In this document: positions 18,758-28,700 of the stretch, piece after piece
How the letters are laid out: each line of letters starts with the position of its first letter
Numbering within the stretch: position 1 is the first letter of the stretch
NCBI RefSeq assembly: GCF_003254155.1
Contig: NZ_QKZI01000001.1
Span: 744,001 to 808,000, forward strand
Length of the DNA stretch: 64,000 nucleotides
Direction: 5' to 3'
Source of the DNA: Psychrobacillus insolitus
GTDB taxonomy: Bacteria; Bacillota; Bacilli; Bacillales_A; Planococcaceae
Program-made: the position numbers and the translations under genes
The notes under the pieces: model-generated
The model's database searches: none
What the model was told of the DNA's origin: nothing
Seen by the model: only the letters and a program-made list of their open reading frames with translations

Positions 18758-18795
18758 TTGACAAATTTTCCGCCGCTTTGTTATAATTATTATTG
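18758..18795 (+). promoter_or_regulatory. katA promoter with PerR-type operator
   Basis: A -35 TTGACA (18758-18763) and -10 TATAAT (18782-18787) are separated by 18 bp. The 15-mer at 18781-18795 matches the B. subtilis PerR box TTATAATNATTATAA at 13 positions and covers the -10 hexamer. This predicts peroxide-inducible catalase expression through PerR derepression. Confidence 0.8.
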
Positions 18796-18829
18796 AATAA
18801 TAAGTATTCTAATCTAGGGGGAATTGTTA

Positions 18830-20317
18830 ATGACAGAAAACCTAAACAGCCAAGAAAAAAATCTATTGACGACTGCTGCTGGAGCCCCAGTTGTAGACAA
18901 CCAAAATTCTCAATCTGCTGGTCCAAGAGGCCCGCTATTGGTACAAGATGTATGGTTACTTGAAAAATTAGCAAACTTCAACAGAGAAGTAATTCCAGAA
19001 CGTCGTATGCACGCTAAAGGTTCTGGAGCATATGGTAAATTTACTGTTACACATGATATTTCACAATATACGTCAGCTGCAATTTTCTCAGAAATCGGAA
19101 AAGAAACTGACATGTTCGTTCGTTTCTCAACTGTAGCTGGTGAGCGTGGAGCTGCTGATGCAGAACGTGATATTCGTGGATTCGCTATGCGCTTTTACAC
19201 AGAACAAGGTAACTGGGATTTAGTTGGTAACAACACACCAGTATTCTTCTTCCGTGATCCACTTCAATTCCCTGACTTAAACCACGCTATTAAACGTGAC
19301 CCACGTACGGGTATGCGTAGCGCTAATAGTAACTGGGATTTCTGGACTTCTTTACCGGAAGCACTTCACCAAGTTACGATCGTAATGAGTGATCGAGGAT
19401 TACCAAATTCATACCGTAATATGCACGGGTTTGGTAGTCATACATTTAGTATGATCAACGCAAACAATGAACGTGTTTGGGTTAAATTCCATATGCGCTC
19501 ACAACAAGGTATCGAAAATTTAACAGATCAAGAAGCAGAAGAATTAGTTGGTAAAGACCGTGAAAGTAGCCAACGTGATCTTTATGAAAATATCGAACAA
19601 GGTAACTTCCCTAAATGGAAAATGTTCATCCAAGTAATGACGGAAGAACAAGCAAATAACATGCCTTACAATCCATTTGACTTAACAAAAGTTTGGTATA
19701 AAAAAGATTTCCCTCTTATCGAAGTTGGAGAATGGGAATTAAACCGTAATCCTGAAAACTATTTTGCAGAAGTAGAACAAGTTGCTTTCTCACCAGGTAG
19801 CATTGTTCCTGGTATAAGCCACTCACCTGATAGAATGTTACAAGCTCGTTTATTCTCATACTCGGATGCTCAACGTTATCGTTTAGGTGTTAACCATCAG
19901 CAAATTCCAGTTAACCAACCTAAATGTCCTGTACATTCTTTCCATAGAGATGGTGCAATGCGTGTAGATGGTAACTTAGGCGGTACAATACCTTATGAAC
20001 CAAATAGTTATGGTCAATGGAAAGAACAACCGAAATACAAAGAGCCTGTACTACCTATCAATGGCGGAGCAACTCAATGGGATTACCGTGAAGATGATGA
20101 TAACTACTATGAACAACCAGGTAAACTATTCAATCTAATGACTCCTGAAAAACAACAAGTATTGTTTGAAAATACTGCTCGTAATATGGATGGCGTAGAA
20201 GAATTTATCAAAGTTCGTCACATTATTAACTGCTACAAAGCTGACCCTGCTTACGGAAAAGGTATTGCAGAAGCAATGAATATTCCATGGGGCAATGTCG
20301 AAGCTGCTATGGCTTAA
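18830..20317 (+). CDS. katA: Vegetative heme catalase
   Basis: 495 residues, small-subunit monofunctional catalase, decomposing hydrogen peroxide in the cytoplasm. The catalytic histidine is H61 in ERRMHAKG; the distal asparagine region is [11 protein letters not shown]; the proximal heme tyrosine lies in [13 protein letters not shown]. Start ATG at 18830 has AGGGGGA 8 bases upstream; a TTG two codons earlier is less likely. The codons are strikingly regular, as expected for a highly expressed gene. Controlled by the PerR-type site described above and ended by a strong terminator. Confidence 0.97.
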   Translation: MTENLNSQEKNLLTTAAGAPVVDNQNSQSAGPRGPLLVQDVWLLEKLANFNREVIPERRMHAKGSGAYGKFTVTHDISQYTSAAIFSEIGKETDMFVRFSTVAGERGAADAERDIRGFAMRFYTEQGNWDLVGNNTPVFFFRDPLQFPDLNHAIKRDPRTGMRSANSNWDFWTSLPEALHQVTIVMSDRGLPNSYRNMHGFGSHTFSMINANNERVWVKFHMRSQQGIENLTDQEAEELVGKDRESSQRDLYENIEQGNFPKWKMFIQVMTEEQANNMPYNPFDLTKVWYKKDFPLIEVGEWELNRNPENYFAEVEQVAFSPGSIVPGISHSPDRMLQARLFSYSDAQRYRLGVNHQQIPVNQPKCPVHSFHRDGAMRVDGNLGGTIPYEPNSYGQWKEQPKYKEPVLPINGGATQWDYREDDDNYYEQPGKLFNLMTPEKQQVLFENTARNMDGVEEFIKVRHIINCYKADPAYGKGIAEAMNIPWGNVEAAMA

Positions 20318-20329
20318 TAGTTTAATAGT

Positions 20330-20358
20330 AAAAAGGACAGCAAATTGCTGTCCTTTTT
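20330..20358 (+). terminator. katA terminator
   Basis: AAAAAGGACAGC and GCTGTCCTTTTT form a 12-bp stem with a 5-nt loop, 13 bp after the katA stop, ending in a T-run. Confidence 0.92.
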
Positions 20359-20404
20359 CTGTTTTAATATTTCGATTTAATTTATAAATCATGCTTTATA
20401 AAAA

Positions 20405-20565
20405 ATAGCAAAAATGGCTATACGACTTATCCCAAAATAAGTGCCAAAAGAGACTTCCCTCCTATTTTTGCACTTATTTTAAAATATGTCGTATGTGAGT
20501 TTTGCCCATTTATGATTTTGGTGATTATTTTATTGGCAGGTTCGATTAAGGAGCGCTTTCTTGTT
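20405..20565. repeat. Dispersed intergenic repeat, family 1, copy B
   Basis: Reverse-complement match to 427-612. The palindromic core around AATAAGTGC/GCACTTATT and the flanking TACGAC blocks are kept, while the loop has diverged. It sits between the converging katA and ABC transporter genes. The remaining 125 bp up to 20692 show nothing recognisable. Confidence 0.75.
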
Positions 20566-20692
20566 TTAGCCACCGACTATCGGGGCATTCGATTCTAAAA
20601 TAAGAGAGCTTGGCTGGATTTTTTTATTTTCTCTCCAGAGAGATCTAGAAAAAACATGACTGGTCCACCACTTTATAAAATAATCAAAAACT

Positions 20693-20731
20693 GAAGAAGA
20701 GCTATGCGACAAAGTCACATAGCTCCTCTTC
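20693..20731. terminator. Long hairpin between katA and the ABC transporter genes
   Basis: GAAGAAGAGCTATG pairs with CATAGCTCCTCTTC, apex CGAC-AAA-GTCA. It ends 5 bp from the last gene of the converging ABC operon. The apex is a mutated version of the GTGAC-NNN-GTCAC apex seen in three other hairpins of this window. Confidence 0.7.
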
Positions 20732-20736
20732 TTTTC

Positions 20737-21534
20737 TTATACAGATAACAACGTACGATCACTTGTCAGTTTTTCTCCACGAATACGTTGGAATTCATCC
20801 ATTAATTTAGCAATGGTCAAGTCTTGTTTATCTGCTTCTTTGACTTCTAAAATTATCTGTCCCTTATCCATCATGATTAAACGATTTCCTAGGTCCAATG
20901 CTTGTTGCATATTATGCGTAACCATTAAAGTCGTTAACTGATCTTTCTCTACTAGCTGCTTTGTTATATTAGTTATTAATTCAGCTCTTGATGGATCTAA
21001 AGCGGCAGTATGCTCATCTAGAAGTAAAATAGATGGTTTTGTGAACGTTGCCATTAAAAGTGACAGCGCTTGTCTCTCTCCACCAGATAACATTCCTACT
21101 TTTGCATTTAGACGATTTTCTAAATTTAAATGCAAAATCTCTAATGATTGTTTGAAATACTCTCTTCTCTTTTTATCAACGCCAATTTTTAGCCCGCGTT
21201 TCTTATTGCGAGAATAAGCTAGTGCAAGGTTTTCTTCAATCGTCATCGTGGGTGCAGTACCCGACATCGGATCCTGGAAAACACGTCCTATTAATTCCGA
21301 TCGTTTAAATTCTGGAAGCTTTGTCACCTTTTTTCCATCAACGACAATATCCCCTGAATCAGGTGTAAGTGCACCGGAAATCATGTTTAACATTGTTGAC
21401 TTCCCTGCTCCATTACTGCCGATCACGGTAACAAAGTCTCCCGCTTTTAATTCCAAGTTAATGTGATCTAACGCTATTTTCTCATCTGCAGTTGCTTCAT
21501 TAAAAATTTTATTGATTGATTGTAGTTTAAGCAT
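20737..21534 (-). CDS. ABC transporter ATP-binding protein (TrpZ-like)
   Basis: 265 residues. Walker A is GSNGAGKST, the signature is LSGGERQAL and Walker B is ILLLDEHTAALD; the H-loop follows in VTHNMQQAL. It belongs to the ATPases paired with LivH-like permeases and COG2984 binding proteins, thought to import tryptophan, tyrosine or other small ligands. The frame extends upstream, but ATG at 21534 with GAGGAGG 9 bases before it is the likely start. It overlaps the permease gene end by 8 bp. Confidence 0.9.
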   Translation of the reverse strand: MLKLQSINKIFNEATADEKIALDHINLELKAGDFVTVIGSNGAGKSTMLNMISGALTPDSGDIVVDGKKVTKLPEFKRSELIGRVFQDPMSGTAPTMTIEENLALAYSRNKKRGLKIGVDKKRREYFKQSLEILHLNLENRLNAKVGMLSGGERQALSLLMATFTKPSILLLDEHTAALDPSRAELITNITKQLVEKDQLTTLMVTHNMQQALDLGNRLIMMDKGQIILEVKEADKQDLTIAKLMDEFQRIRGEKLTSDRTLLSV

Positions 21535-22546
21535 GGTCGCTCGCCTCCTCTTTAGTTGCAAGTCGATCAGCAATGCGCTTTGCTTTTCTATTTCTCTCTC
21601 TTCGCTTATCGAAATATTGAGGTAATACTAAAGCGATAATTACAATGATAGCTGTAATTAATTTCATATCGCCTGTATCTAGCAATTCAATTCGAAGTGC
21701 TAAAGCTAACACTATACGATAAATAATCGCACCTGCAATTACTGCAAGAGTAGTACGAACAATTGTTTTTGTCCCAAATATCGCTTCTCCGATGATGACT
21801 GAAGCAAGACCGATTACAATCATCCCAATTCCCATTCCAATATCTGCAAACTTGGAATATTGCGCAATTAAAGCACCTGAAAAAGCGACTAATGCATTTG
21901 AAATTCCAAGTCCCATTATGACGTAGTTATCAGTATTTGCTGAGAAGCTTCTGATCATTTTCTTATTATCTCCTGTTGCACGAATGGCTAGGCCTACTTC
22001 TGTTTTCAAGAACCAATCTACTATTAGTTTTAGGATGAGAACTAAAATAGCTATAATTACTATTGTTCCCCATGTTGCTGGTAGATACGTAACTCCAAGA
22101 CCCGACAAGAAATTATTAATTGCTTCATCTATACCTAAAGTTTCCCACCAACTATAAAATTGGCTAAATAGCGTTTCTGCATTTAATAAAGGAATATTAG
22201 GTCTACCTATAGAATTCTCAACTGTTAGACCCATAATACGAAGATTTATAGAATATAAAGCAATCATCATTAATATTCCAGCAAGTAAAGGATTAATCTT
22301 TCCTTTGGTATGTAAAATCCCTGTAATACACCCTGCTATAAAACCAGCCAAGATAGCAACAATTGTCGCTATTGCTGGATGGTAACCTAAAATAATCATT
22401 GTAGCGGCAGTTGCAGCACCTGTAACGAAACTACCATCTACAGTTAAATCAGGAAAATCCAACACTCGGAATGTAAGATACACTCCGAGTGCCATAATTG
22501 CATAGATAATCCCTTGCTCAACAGAACCAAATATAGCAGTAAACAT
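21527..22546 (-). CDS. ABC transporter permease (TrpY-like)
   Basis: 339 residues with about eight hydrophobic segments, in the branched-chain amino acid permease superfamily. The N-terminal DFPDLTVDGSFVTGAA motif is typical of the permease partner of COG2984 binding proteins. A charged C-terminal tail (KRRERNRKAKR) lies in the cytoplasm. It is the middle gene of the three-gene unit, 31 bp after the binding protein gene. Confidence 0.9.
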   Translation of the reverse strand: MFTAIFGSVEQGIIYAIMALGVYLTFRVLDFPDLTVDGSFVTGAATAATMIILGYHPAIATIVAILAGFIAGCITGILHTKGKINPLLAGILMMIALYSINLRIMGLTVENSIGRPNIPLLNAETLFSQFYSWWETLGIDEAINNFLSGLGVTYLPATWGTIVIIAILVLILKLIVDWFLKTEVGLAIRATGDNKKMIRSFSANTDNYVIMGLGISNALVAFSGALIAQYSKFADIGMGIGMIVIGLASVIIGEAIFGTKTIVRTTLAVIAGAIIYRIVLALALRIELLDTGDMKLITAIIVIIALVLPQYFDKRRERNRKAKRIADRLATKEEASDHA

Positions 22547-22577
22547 AAAAAACCATTCTCCTATCTATTCTACAAAT

Positions 22578-23585
22578 CTATTCAATAAATTCCGAATTCC
22601 ACTCTTCTTTTACTTCAATACCTAAAGCATCTACTGTAGATTGATTAAGTACAAAACGTAAATTTTGTGGGTATTGAACTGGTAATTCAGCTGGTGTACT
22701 TTCGCCATTTAAAATTTTAACTGCCATTTCTCCTGCTTCATAACCGATATCAAAATATTCAAATCCATAAGCACCAAGTCCACCACGTTTAACTGAATCA
22801 AACTCACCAACCATCATTGGTAATTTGTTATCATTTGCAACAGCAATAACTGATTCAAGAGCCGATACAACCGTGTTATCTGTAATGATGTATAGAGAGT
22901 CTACTTTACCGATTAATGATTCTGTTGCTTGTTTTACTTCAGCAGAAGTAGAAACAGAAGCTTCGACTACATTTAATCCGACTGCAGTCATTTGTTCTTT
23001 CACAGCATCTACTTGTGCACGAGAATTTTGCTCTCCAGCATTGAATACCATTCCTACATTTTTAGCACCTAATTCATCTTTTAAAAATGCTATTGTACTA
23101 GGAATTGCATCTGGTTGTGTATCCACAGTTCCAGTTACATTCGCCCCTGGACTTTCCATAGATTGAACTAATTCCGCACTTACTGCATCCGTAACTGATG
23201 TAAATACAATCGGAATGTCTTTTGTTAAACCTGCAACAGCTTGAGCACTAGGAGTCGAGTTAGCAAATATTAAATCTACTCCTGAACTTACTAAATTATT
23301 TGCGATGGTTGTATTAGCACTATTATCATTTTGCGCATTTTCAATTTTATAGTCTGCTTGAATACCTGCATCCTCAATTGCTTTTTGGAACCCTTCAAAT
23401 GCTGCATTTAACGAAGGATGCTCTACAATTTGAGTTACTCCAATTGTTACTTTTTCAACTTTTTCTGTACTAGTTCCTTCTTTTTCTTTTGTCTCAGAAG
23501 TTGAACTAGAACTATCCCCACATGCTGCTAAAAATAATACAATTCCTAAAAATAATAATGACCAACTCTTATAAATATTCTTCAT
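22578..23585 (-). CDS. ABC transporter substrate-binding lipoprotein (TrpX-like)
   Basis: 335 residues. The N-terminus is a lipoprotein signal with lipobox LAAC (cysteine at residue 22), followed by a serine/glutamate-rich linker and a periplasmic-binding fold of the ABC_sub_bind family (GVTQIVEHPSLNAAFEGF; ANNLVSSGVDLIFANSTPSAQA). It is anchored outside the membrane. The substrate is not readable from sequence; characterised relatives bind aromatic amino acids. No T-box or other amino-acid-responsive leader is seen upstream. Confidence 0.9.
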   Translation of the reverse strand: MKNIYKSWSLLFLGIVLFLAACGDSSSSTSETKEKEGTSTEKVEKVTIGVTQIVEHPSLNAAFEGFQKAIEDAGIQADYKIENAQNDNSANTTIANNLVSSGVDLIFANSTPSAQAVAGLTKDIPIVFTSVTDAVSAELVQSMESPGANVTGTVDTQPDAIPSTIAFLKDELGAKNVGMVFNAGEQNSRAQVDAVKEQMTAVGLNVVEASVSTSAEVKQATESLIGKVDSLYIITDNTVVSALESVIAVANDNKLPMMVGEFDSVKRGGLGAYGFEYFDIGYEAGEMAVKILNGESTPAELPVQYPQNLRFVLNQSTVDALGIEVKEEWNSEFIE

Positions 23586-23653
23586 CTTTTTTCCCCCTAT
23601 AAAAATACCATACTCACTAGCGAATCAACTCGAGAAAGTGAGAATTTAAAGCT

Positions 23654-23682
23654 ATATTACACTGCATTGAACTAACAGTCAA
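23654..23682 (-). promoter_or_regulatory. Promoter of the ABC transporter operon
   Basis: On the minus strand TTGACT (23677-23682) and TAATAT (23654-23659) are 17 bp apart. Between this promoter and the start codon lies an inverted repeat CTCACT...AGTGAG (23612-23641) that could serve as an operator. Confidence 0.6.
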
Positions 23683-23815
23683 TAACATTAGGAACTTCTA
23701 TCAAATATTATATCAGAATTTAAAGAAAACTAAGATGTACTTAAAATTTAGTGGCCCCTATAGGTATAGTCTATATAGCAAAAAGCCGATTTCCGCAATA
23801 ATGAGTAGAAATTAT

Positions 23816-24085
23816 ATGAAAGTAGATGCAAAACATTTAAACCCACTACCCGAACTACCAGGTAATATCAGTATTGAACAGTAACTTCAAAAAAATATTG
23901 AATCTGATGAGGAATTAACTATTTTATACTTCGATATAGATAATTTCAAACCATACAACGATGTTTACGGTTTTGAAAATGGTGATAAAGTCATAGTGAA
24001 ATTAGCAGATGTATTAAGAAAGCAAGCGACTGAAACAGAATTCGTTGCCTATTGACGGAGCTGATTTTATCATGATAATAAAATT
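23816..24085 (+). pseudogene. Remnant of a GGDEF (diguanylate cyclase) domain gene
   Basis: The forward frame reads LPGNISIEQ, TAA (23882-23884), LQKNIES...LYFDIDNFKPYNDVYGFENGDKVIVKLADVLRK, then TGA at 24053-24055. DIDNFK.YNDVYGFE.GD is the start of a GGDEF domain. After the TGA a shifted frame gives GADFI in place of GGDDF. Two stops, a frameshift and loss of both ends show a decayed gene. No other function is visible in 23700-24200. Confidence 0.8.
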
Positions 24086-24218
24086 AGCTCCATGTAAACA
24101 ATATTGCTAAGAAATTATACACAATTAGAAGGCAGTAATTACCCAATTGCTTCCCCTTGTTTCTGCTAAAATGTGCTATGATATCCATACAGGATAGATA
24201 TTTGGAGGGAATTTTTTT

Positions 24219-24377
24219 ATGATTGGCGTATTTATTGCTTCTGGATTTATTTTTCTACTTGTATTAGGCCTTGTATTTTTTACAATCAAAAGAGGCTATT
24301 CTTATAAGCATACAATTGACGAAATCCCTAACCAACAAATTGATCTGGATGAAAAGAAAAAAACGCATCAGCCATAG
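24219..24377 (+). CDS. Small single-span membrane protein (YtzI-like)
   Basis: 52 codons, not covered by usual length cut-offs. GGAGGGA lies 8 bases before the ATG. The product starts with a hydrophobic segment (residues about 3-22) and continues with a charged tail including YKHTIDEIP and ending KKKTHQP. Shape and the HTID segment resemble the Bacillus small protein YtzI as I recall it; function unknown. The stop codon is inside the stem of an intrinsic terminator, which supports this being a real transcript end. Confidence 0.7.
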   Translation: MIGVFIASGFIFLLVLGLVFFTIKRGYSYKHTIDEIPNQQIDLDEKKKTHQP

Positions 24378-24392
24378 CATATGGCGATGCGT
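24363..24392 (+). terminator. Terminator overlapping the small membrane protein stop codon
   Basis: ACGCATC/GATGCGT plus inner GCCAT/ATGGC form a stem with a 5-nt loop, followed by TTTTTCTTT. Confidence 0.85.
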
Positions 24393-24428
24393 TTTTCTTT
24401 ATACCGTAAGAAAGTATAAAATTAGTAT

Positions 24429-24551
24429 CTGTCTAGCTCCAGCGCCTTGCCCCTCGGGGTCAAATGTGAAATCGCTGTGGTGGCTGAGGAGCTGCCTCCT
24501 CGCGATTCCCCATTTGCCTGTCGGGGCAGAGATAGGCGCTTCCGCTTTTCT
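24429..24551. repeat. Dispersed intergenic repeat, family 3, copy F
   Basis: It begins CTGTCTAGCTCCAGCGCC and ends GGCGCTTCCGCTTTTCT, so its ends are imperfect inverted repeats. Inside are further short palindromes (GAGGAGCTGCCTCCTC). A related copy in reverse orientation is at 51915-52099, and a half copy at 32663-32679. The last base of the repeat directly abuts the rlmN stop codon. Similar sequences are, from memory, common between genes of Bacillaceae. Confidence 0.85.
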
Positions 24552-25619
24552 TTATACAGTCGTTTTTTCTTTTTTGATTTGTTTGCTTCGTAATTGACCA
24601 CACGCTGCATCAATATCAGTACCTTGTTCTGTACGAACTCCACAGTTGATACCTTTTTTCTTCAACATTTGGAAGAATGCATCGATTGCTTCTGGAGTAC
24701 TACGTTGATACTGACCGTGTTCGTCCACTGGGTTGTATGGTATTAAATTCACATAAGACAAGTGACGTTTGTTTTCAAGTAGTTTCGCTAACTCAATTGC
24801 TTCTTCTAAATGATCGTTGACATCTCGTAACAAAATGTACTCAAATGTAATACGACGATTTGTTTTCTCTAAATAGTAATCAACTGCCGCCATCACTTTT
24901 TCAACCGGGAATGCTTTATTAATTACCATAATTTTCGTACGAATTTCATCGTTTGGCGCATGAAGTGAAACCGCTAAATTGACTTGAATATTTTCATCAG
25001 CAAAATCCATAATTTTCTTAGCTAGTCCACTTGTTGATACTGTAATGTGTCGTGCACCAATAGAAAGACCTTTTTGATCATTTACAACATGTAAGAAGTT
25101 CATCAAGTTCTTATAGTTATCAAATGGTTCTCCGATACCCATCACGACTATATGACTTACACGTTCTCCTACATTAGCTGCATCTAAATATTCTTGTACT
25201 TTCATAATTTGGCCAACAATTTCACCAGCATCTAGGTCACGACTTTTCTTCAATAATCCACTCGCACAAAAACTACAGCCAATATTACATCCCACTTGTG
25301 TCGTTACACAAACAGATAGACCATAATGGAAACGCATTAAAACAGTTTCGATTAAATTGCCATCTTGCATTTTAAACAAAAATTTAATCGTCCCATCCGC
25401 AGATTCTTGCATAACCGATTCTTCTAATGTCTGAATTACAAAGTTTTCATTTAATAGTGTAAGACAATCTTTGTTCACATTCTTCATTTCATCAAAACTT
25501 TTCACTCTTTTTTGGTATAACCAATCCCAAACCTGTTCAGCTCTGAATTTTTTTTGACCTTGACCTTCTAGCCACTCTATTAATTGGTCTCTAGTTAGAC
25601 CATATATGGATTTTTTCAT
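24552..25619 (-). CDS. rlmN: 23S rRNA (A2503-C2)/tRNA (A37-C2) methyltransferase RlmN
   Basis: 355 residues, radical SAM enzyme that methylates A2503 of 23S rRNA and A37 of some tRNAs. The CxxxCxxC motif is in [11 protein letters not shown] (near residues 116-126). The catalytic C-terminal cysteine is in [12 protein letters not shown]. The ORF starts at ATG 25619 preceded by TGAGGAG. A family 3 repeat begins immediately after its stop. Confidence 0.96.
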   Translation of the reverse strand: MKKSIYGLTRDQLIEWLEGQGQKKFRAEQVWDWLYQKRVKSFDEMKNVNKDCLTLLNENFVIQTLEESVMQESADGTIKFLFKMQDGNLIETVLMRFHYGLSVCVTTQVGCNIGCSFCASGLLKKSRDLDAGEIVGQIMKVQEYLDAANVGERVSHIVVMGIGEPFDNYKNLMNFLHVVNDQKGLSIGARHITVSTSGLAKKIMDFADENIQVNLAVSLHAPNDEIRTKIMVINKAFPVEKVMAAVDYYLEKTNRRITFEYILLRDVNDHLEEAIELAKLLENKRHLSYVNLIPYNPVDEHGQYQRSTPEAIDAFFQMLKKKGINCGVRTEQGTDIDAACGQLRSKQIKKEKTTV

Positions 25620-25715
25620 TAATACTCCTCATTTCTTGCGTATACAATTTGCCTATTATACTATAGTTTCCTACACATGACAACTAATTATACACAACTT
25701 TAAAATGAAAAGATA

Positions 25716-25772
25716 TTAATTTGTTTCTACCTCGTTCTCACGAATCCAGTCAACAACCAAATTTGAGCTCAT
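25716..25772 (-). CDS. Possible 18-codon ORF overlapping the dynA stop
   Basis: The ATG overlaps the dynA stop as ATGA, with AAGAAGGA just upstream, and reads MSSNLVVDWIRENEVETN before TAA. It may be a translationally coupled small peptide or the remnant of a larger downstream gene. Nothing else supports it; many such short frames are chance. Confidence 0.25.
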   Translation of the reverse strand: MSSNLVVDWIRENEVETN

Positions 25773-28700
25773 CCTTCTTTAGAAATCAATGCGTAAATTT
25801 CTTTCCACTTCATTAACGTCTCTTCTTGTTCAAGTAATTTTCTTTCCGCATCAATTTGAGCGATTGATTCACTTAACCATTTTAAACGAACTGTTTCTGC
25901 TTCTAAATCTACATACTGTTCAGTCCATACAAATAAACGCTCTCTTTCTGCTTGTAAATAGGCATCTGCTTCCACTTTTGTTTGTTCAGAAAGTGCATCT
26001 CTTAATTTCTCTTTTTCATTTTTTTCAAAGAATGATTTATTATTTTTATAATATGATTTTACATTCTCATATGGTGTGACGTTTTCAAAAGGTCCTACGA
26101 ATTCTAACATATCTCGATTTTCACTTTCATGAGGAGTAAATGTAAAACTATCATTCCAATCTTTCAATACACGTAATTCTTCTTTCTCTAATTGTTTCAA
26201 TTGTTTTTGAATAAATTGAAACACGCGGAAGTTTGTTACTCTCAATTCTTGTTCTAAATCGAAACGCAGCATTTTTAATACATCTTGCAACGCAAACGAT
26301 AAAGCAACATTAGACGCATTATTAGCGAACAAAGAAGGATTATATGCTTCTTTAAAAAACTCATTGAAACGGTAGTAGACTCTTTGTAGTAAATAATATA
26401 TTAATGTGTCTACTTCTTGTTTAGATTCTTGCGCAATTGTCGCAGATTTTGAATGTGCATATCTTTTACGAATATTTTGTTCTTGGACACGTAGTTCCTG
26501 CAGTCTGTCTTCTTTTCTCGTTAAATTTGTTTCCGTTTGCACGATTAATGTGTGTAAACTGTTTTGTTGACGACTTACTTCTTCATCAAGAGAAGTCACT
26601 GCAATTTGTTTTAAATCTTTTTCTAAAAATTGATGGAAGTCAACTTCAAATTCACTCATACCCTCGTGTAGTGGAACATTTTGTTCTTTTTCTTTTAACC
26701 CTTGTAAACTAGAGACACCATATACTCTTGGGAATCTAATGCCGAATCGTTGCAATTCTCCTTGAACATATTCTTTTACTAAGGTAGCTTCTTCGTCATT
26801 CTCAGCTAGGTCAATTGCATTCACTACGAAAAACATCTTATCTAATTCAAACGCATCTTTTACACGACCAAGTTGGATTAAAAATTCACGGTCTGCTTTT
26901 GCAAAAGCATGATTAAAGTAAGTGACAAATAGAACAGCATCTGCGTTTCGAATATAGTCAAATGCGACTCCAGTATGTCTAGCATTAATAGAATCTGCTC
27001 CTGGTGTATCAACAAGAGTGACTCCTAATCTAGTCAATTCACAATCGTAATAAAAATCAATGAAATCAACGAAACAACTTCTTGATTCTTCCGCTACATA
27101 TTGACCAAATTCTTCTCCACTTACACGAAGAACTTCTCCTAATTGATTTTGGAAAGTTGGATATCCTTTATAAAACGCGACAATAAACGATTTATGCACT
27201 TCTTCTGATACCGCTTGCTTTAACACATGACTTGCTTGATCATAAGCTTCTTCTAAAGAGCTAATAGAGATACCAAGCTGACTATACGCATAAGTTACGT
27301 CTTCTAATAATTGTTCTTTTGTCTTTAATTTCACATCCGCTGTATTATGGGGATGATTCTCAGAAACAGGATGAATTTTATTAATAGCAGCAGTTGTTGG
27401 ATTTGGTGAAACCGGTAGAACATTTGCACCCATTAAGGCATTTGAAAAGCTAGATTTCCCTGCACTAAAAGCTCCAAAAAGAGCAATAGTAAATTGCTGT
27501 TTTTCCACTCGTAGTGCCTTTCTTTTAATCATACTCGCAGCTTCCTTAAACTCAGGTAATACTGTTAACAGTTCTGAAAGTTTGTTTGCACGTTGTAATA
27601 CAGCAGTTGGAGAAATATATGTGTCCTCTTGTTGTTCCTTTTCCTCTAATAGTATCTCTTTGGCCTCTTCTTCTTTTTCTACTTCTTCTGGATTATATTC
27701 AGTAATTGAACTTTCAAAAGTGCTACTTTCTTCTGCCCACCTGTTTGTAAGCTCATCTCTTTCTTTACGAACTGTAAGTGATGGTGTTTTGACAGATTTT
27801 TCGAATGCACTAATCTTTCCTTCGATTTCTTCTAGTGCCTGTATTGCTAATATTTTTTGATTTAATAATTGTACTTTTTGTTCCGCCTGTTCTGTTACTT
27901 CTAATGGATTTTCATGTAAGAATTGAATCATGTCATCTTTCCATTGATCCGACTCTTTTATGAAGAATCGATTTACCGCGTCACGAACTCGATTTGCATA
28001 ATGGAGCAGGGCATCACCCGTCACATTGGCACCTTCATGAAGAGTTTCTGTGAATAGGGATGATGGCATCGTATAAACAAACGAATCAATTTCAATAGCC
28101 TTTTCTTCTGATAATAAAGACACATCTTTTAACATAGTTTTCATCAATTTATTTAGGTGAACAATAATGTTAGTGGATACAACTTTTTGAAGAAGTTGAT
28201 TTACTTCTTCCATTCTTTTTTGTCGCTCTTCTTCTGTTTTCTTTTTGCTTCCAATGAATCCTATTTTAAATGTATTTTGCTTACTTTCCGCAAATAATTT
28301 AAGAGCTTCTCTCAATTCAAATGGCATAATGGATGCATTTTCTAAAATAGATTTTCTATTTTCTTCAAATGATTTTTTCCATAATGAAATATCTTGTAAT
28401 TCTGTTTGTTTTGTCGAAATTTCTAATTGCTCTTTTATCTCTTCTTTGTTGTCAAATTCTTCGCTAGTCAACTGCTCTTCAAAAGTTTCTAAACACATTG
28501 CCTTCTCATCTATTAAAAATTGTTCATGTTCATCTGAAAGCTTCTCCAGTGTAGCAGTAGAAGATGTGATGAAATATTCTTCTTTGTTTACAATTGAATC
28601 CAACACCAGTTGTTGGACTTTTGGAAAATCATTATGCTTTATACTTGGGTCTTTTAATGAAGTGAAAAATATGTCTTTAGGATAAACTGACCAAGCATTG

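Noticed and set aside
23586-23720. T-box leader for the TrpXYZ-like ABC operon
   Set aside because: No conserved T-box sequence or terminator/antiterminator pair is visible on the minus strand; only an ordinary promoter and a short inverted repeat.
24422-24643. Minus-strand frame across the family 3 repeat and the rlmN end
   Set aside because: It overlaps rlmN in another frame and consists mostly of repeat sequence.
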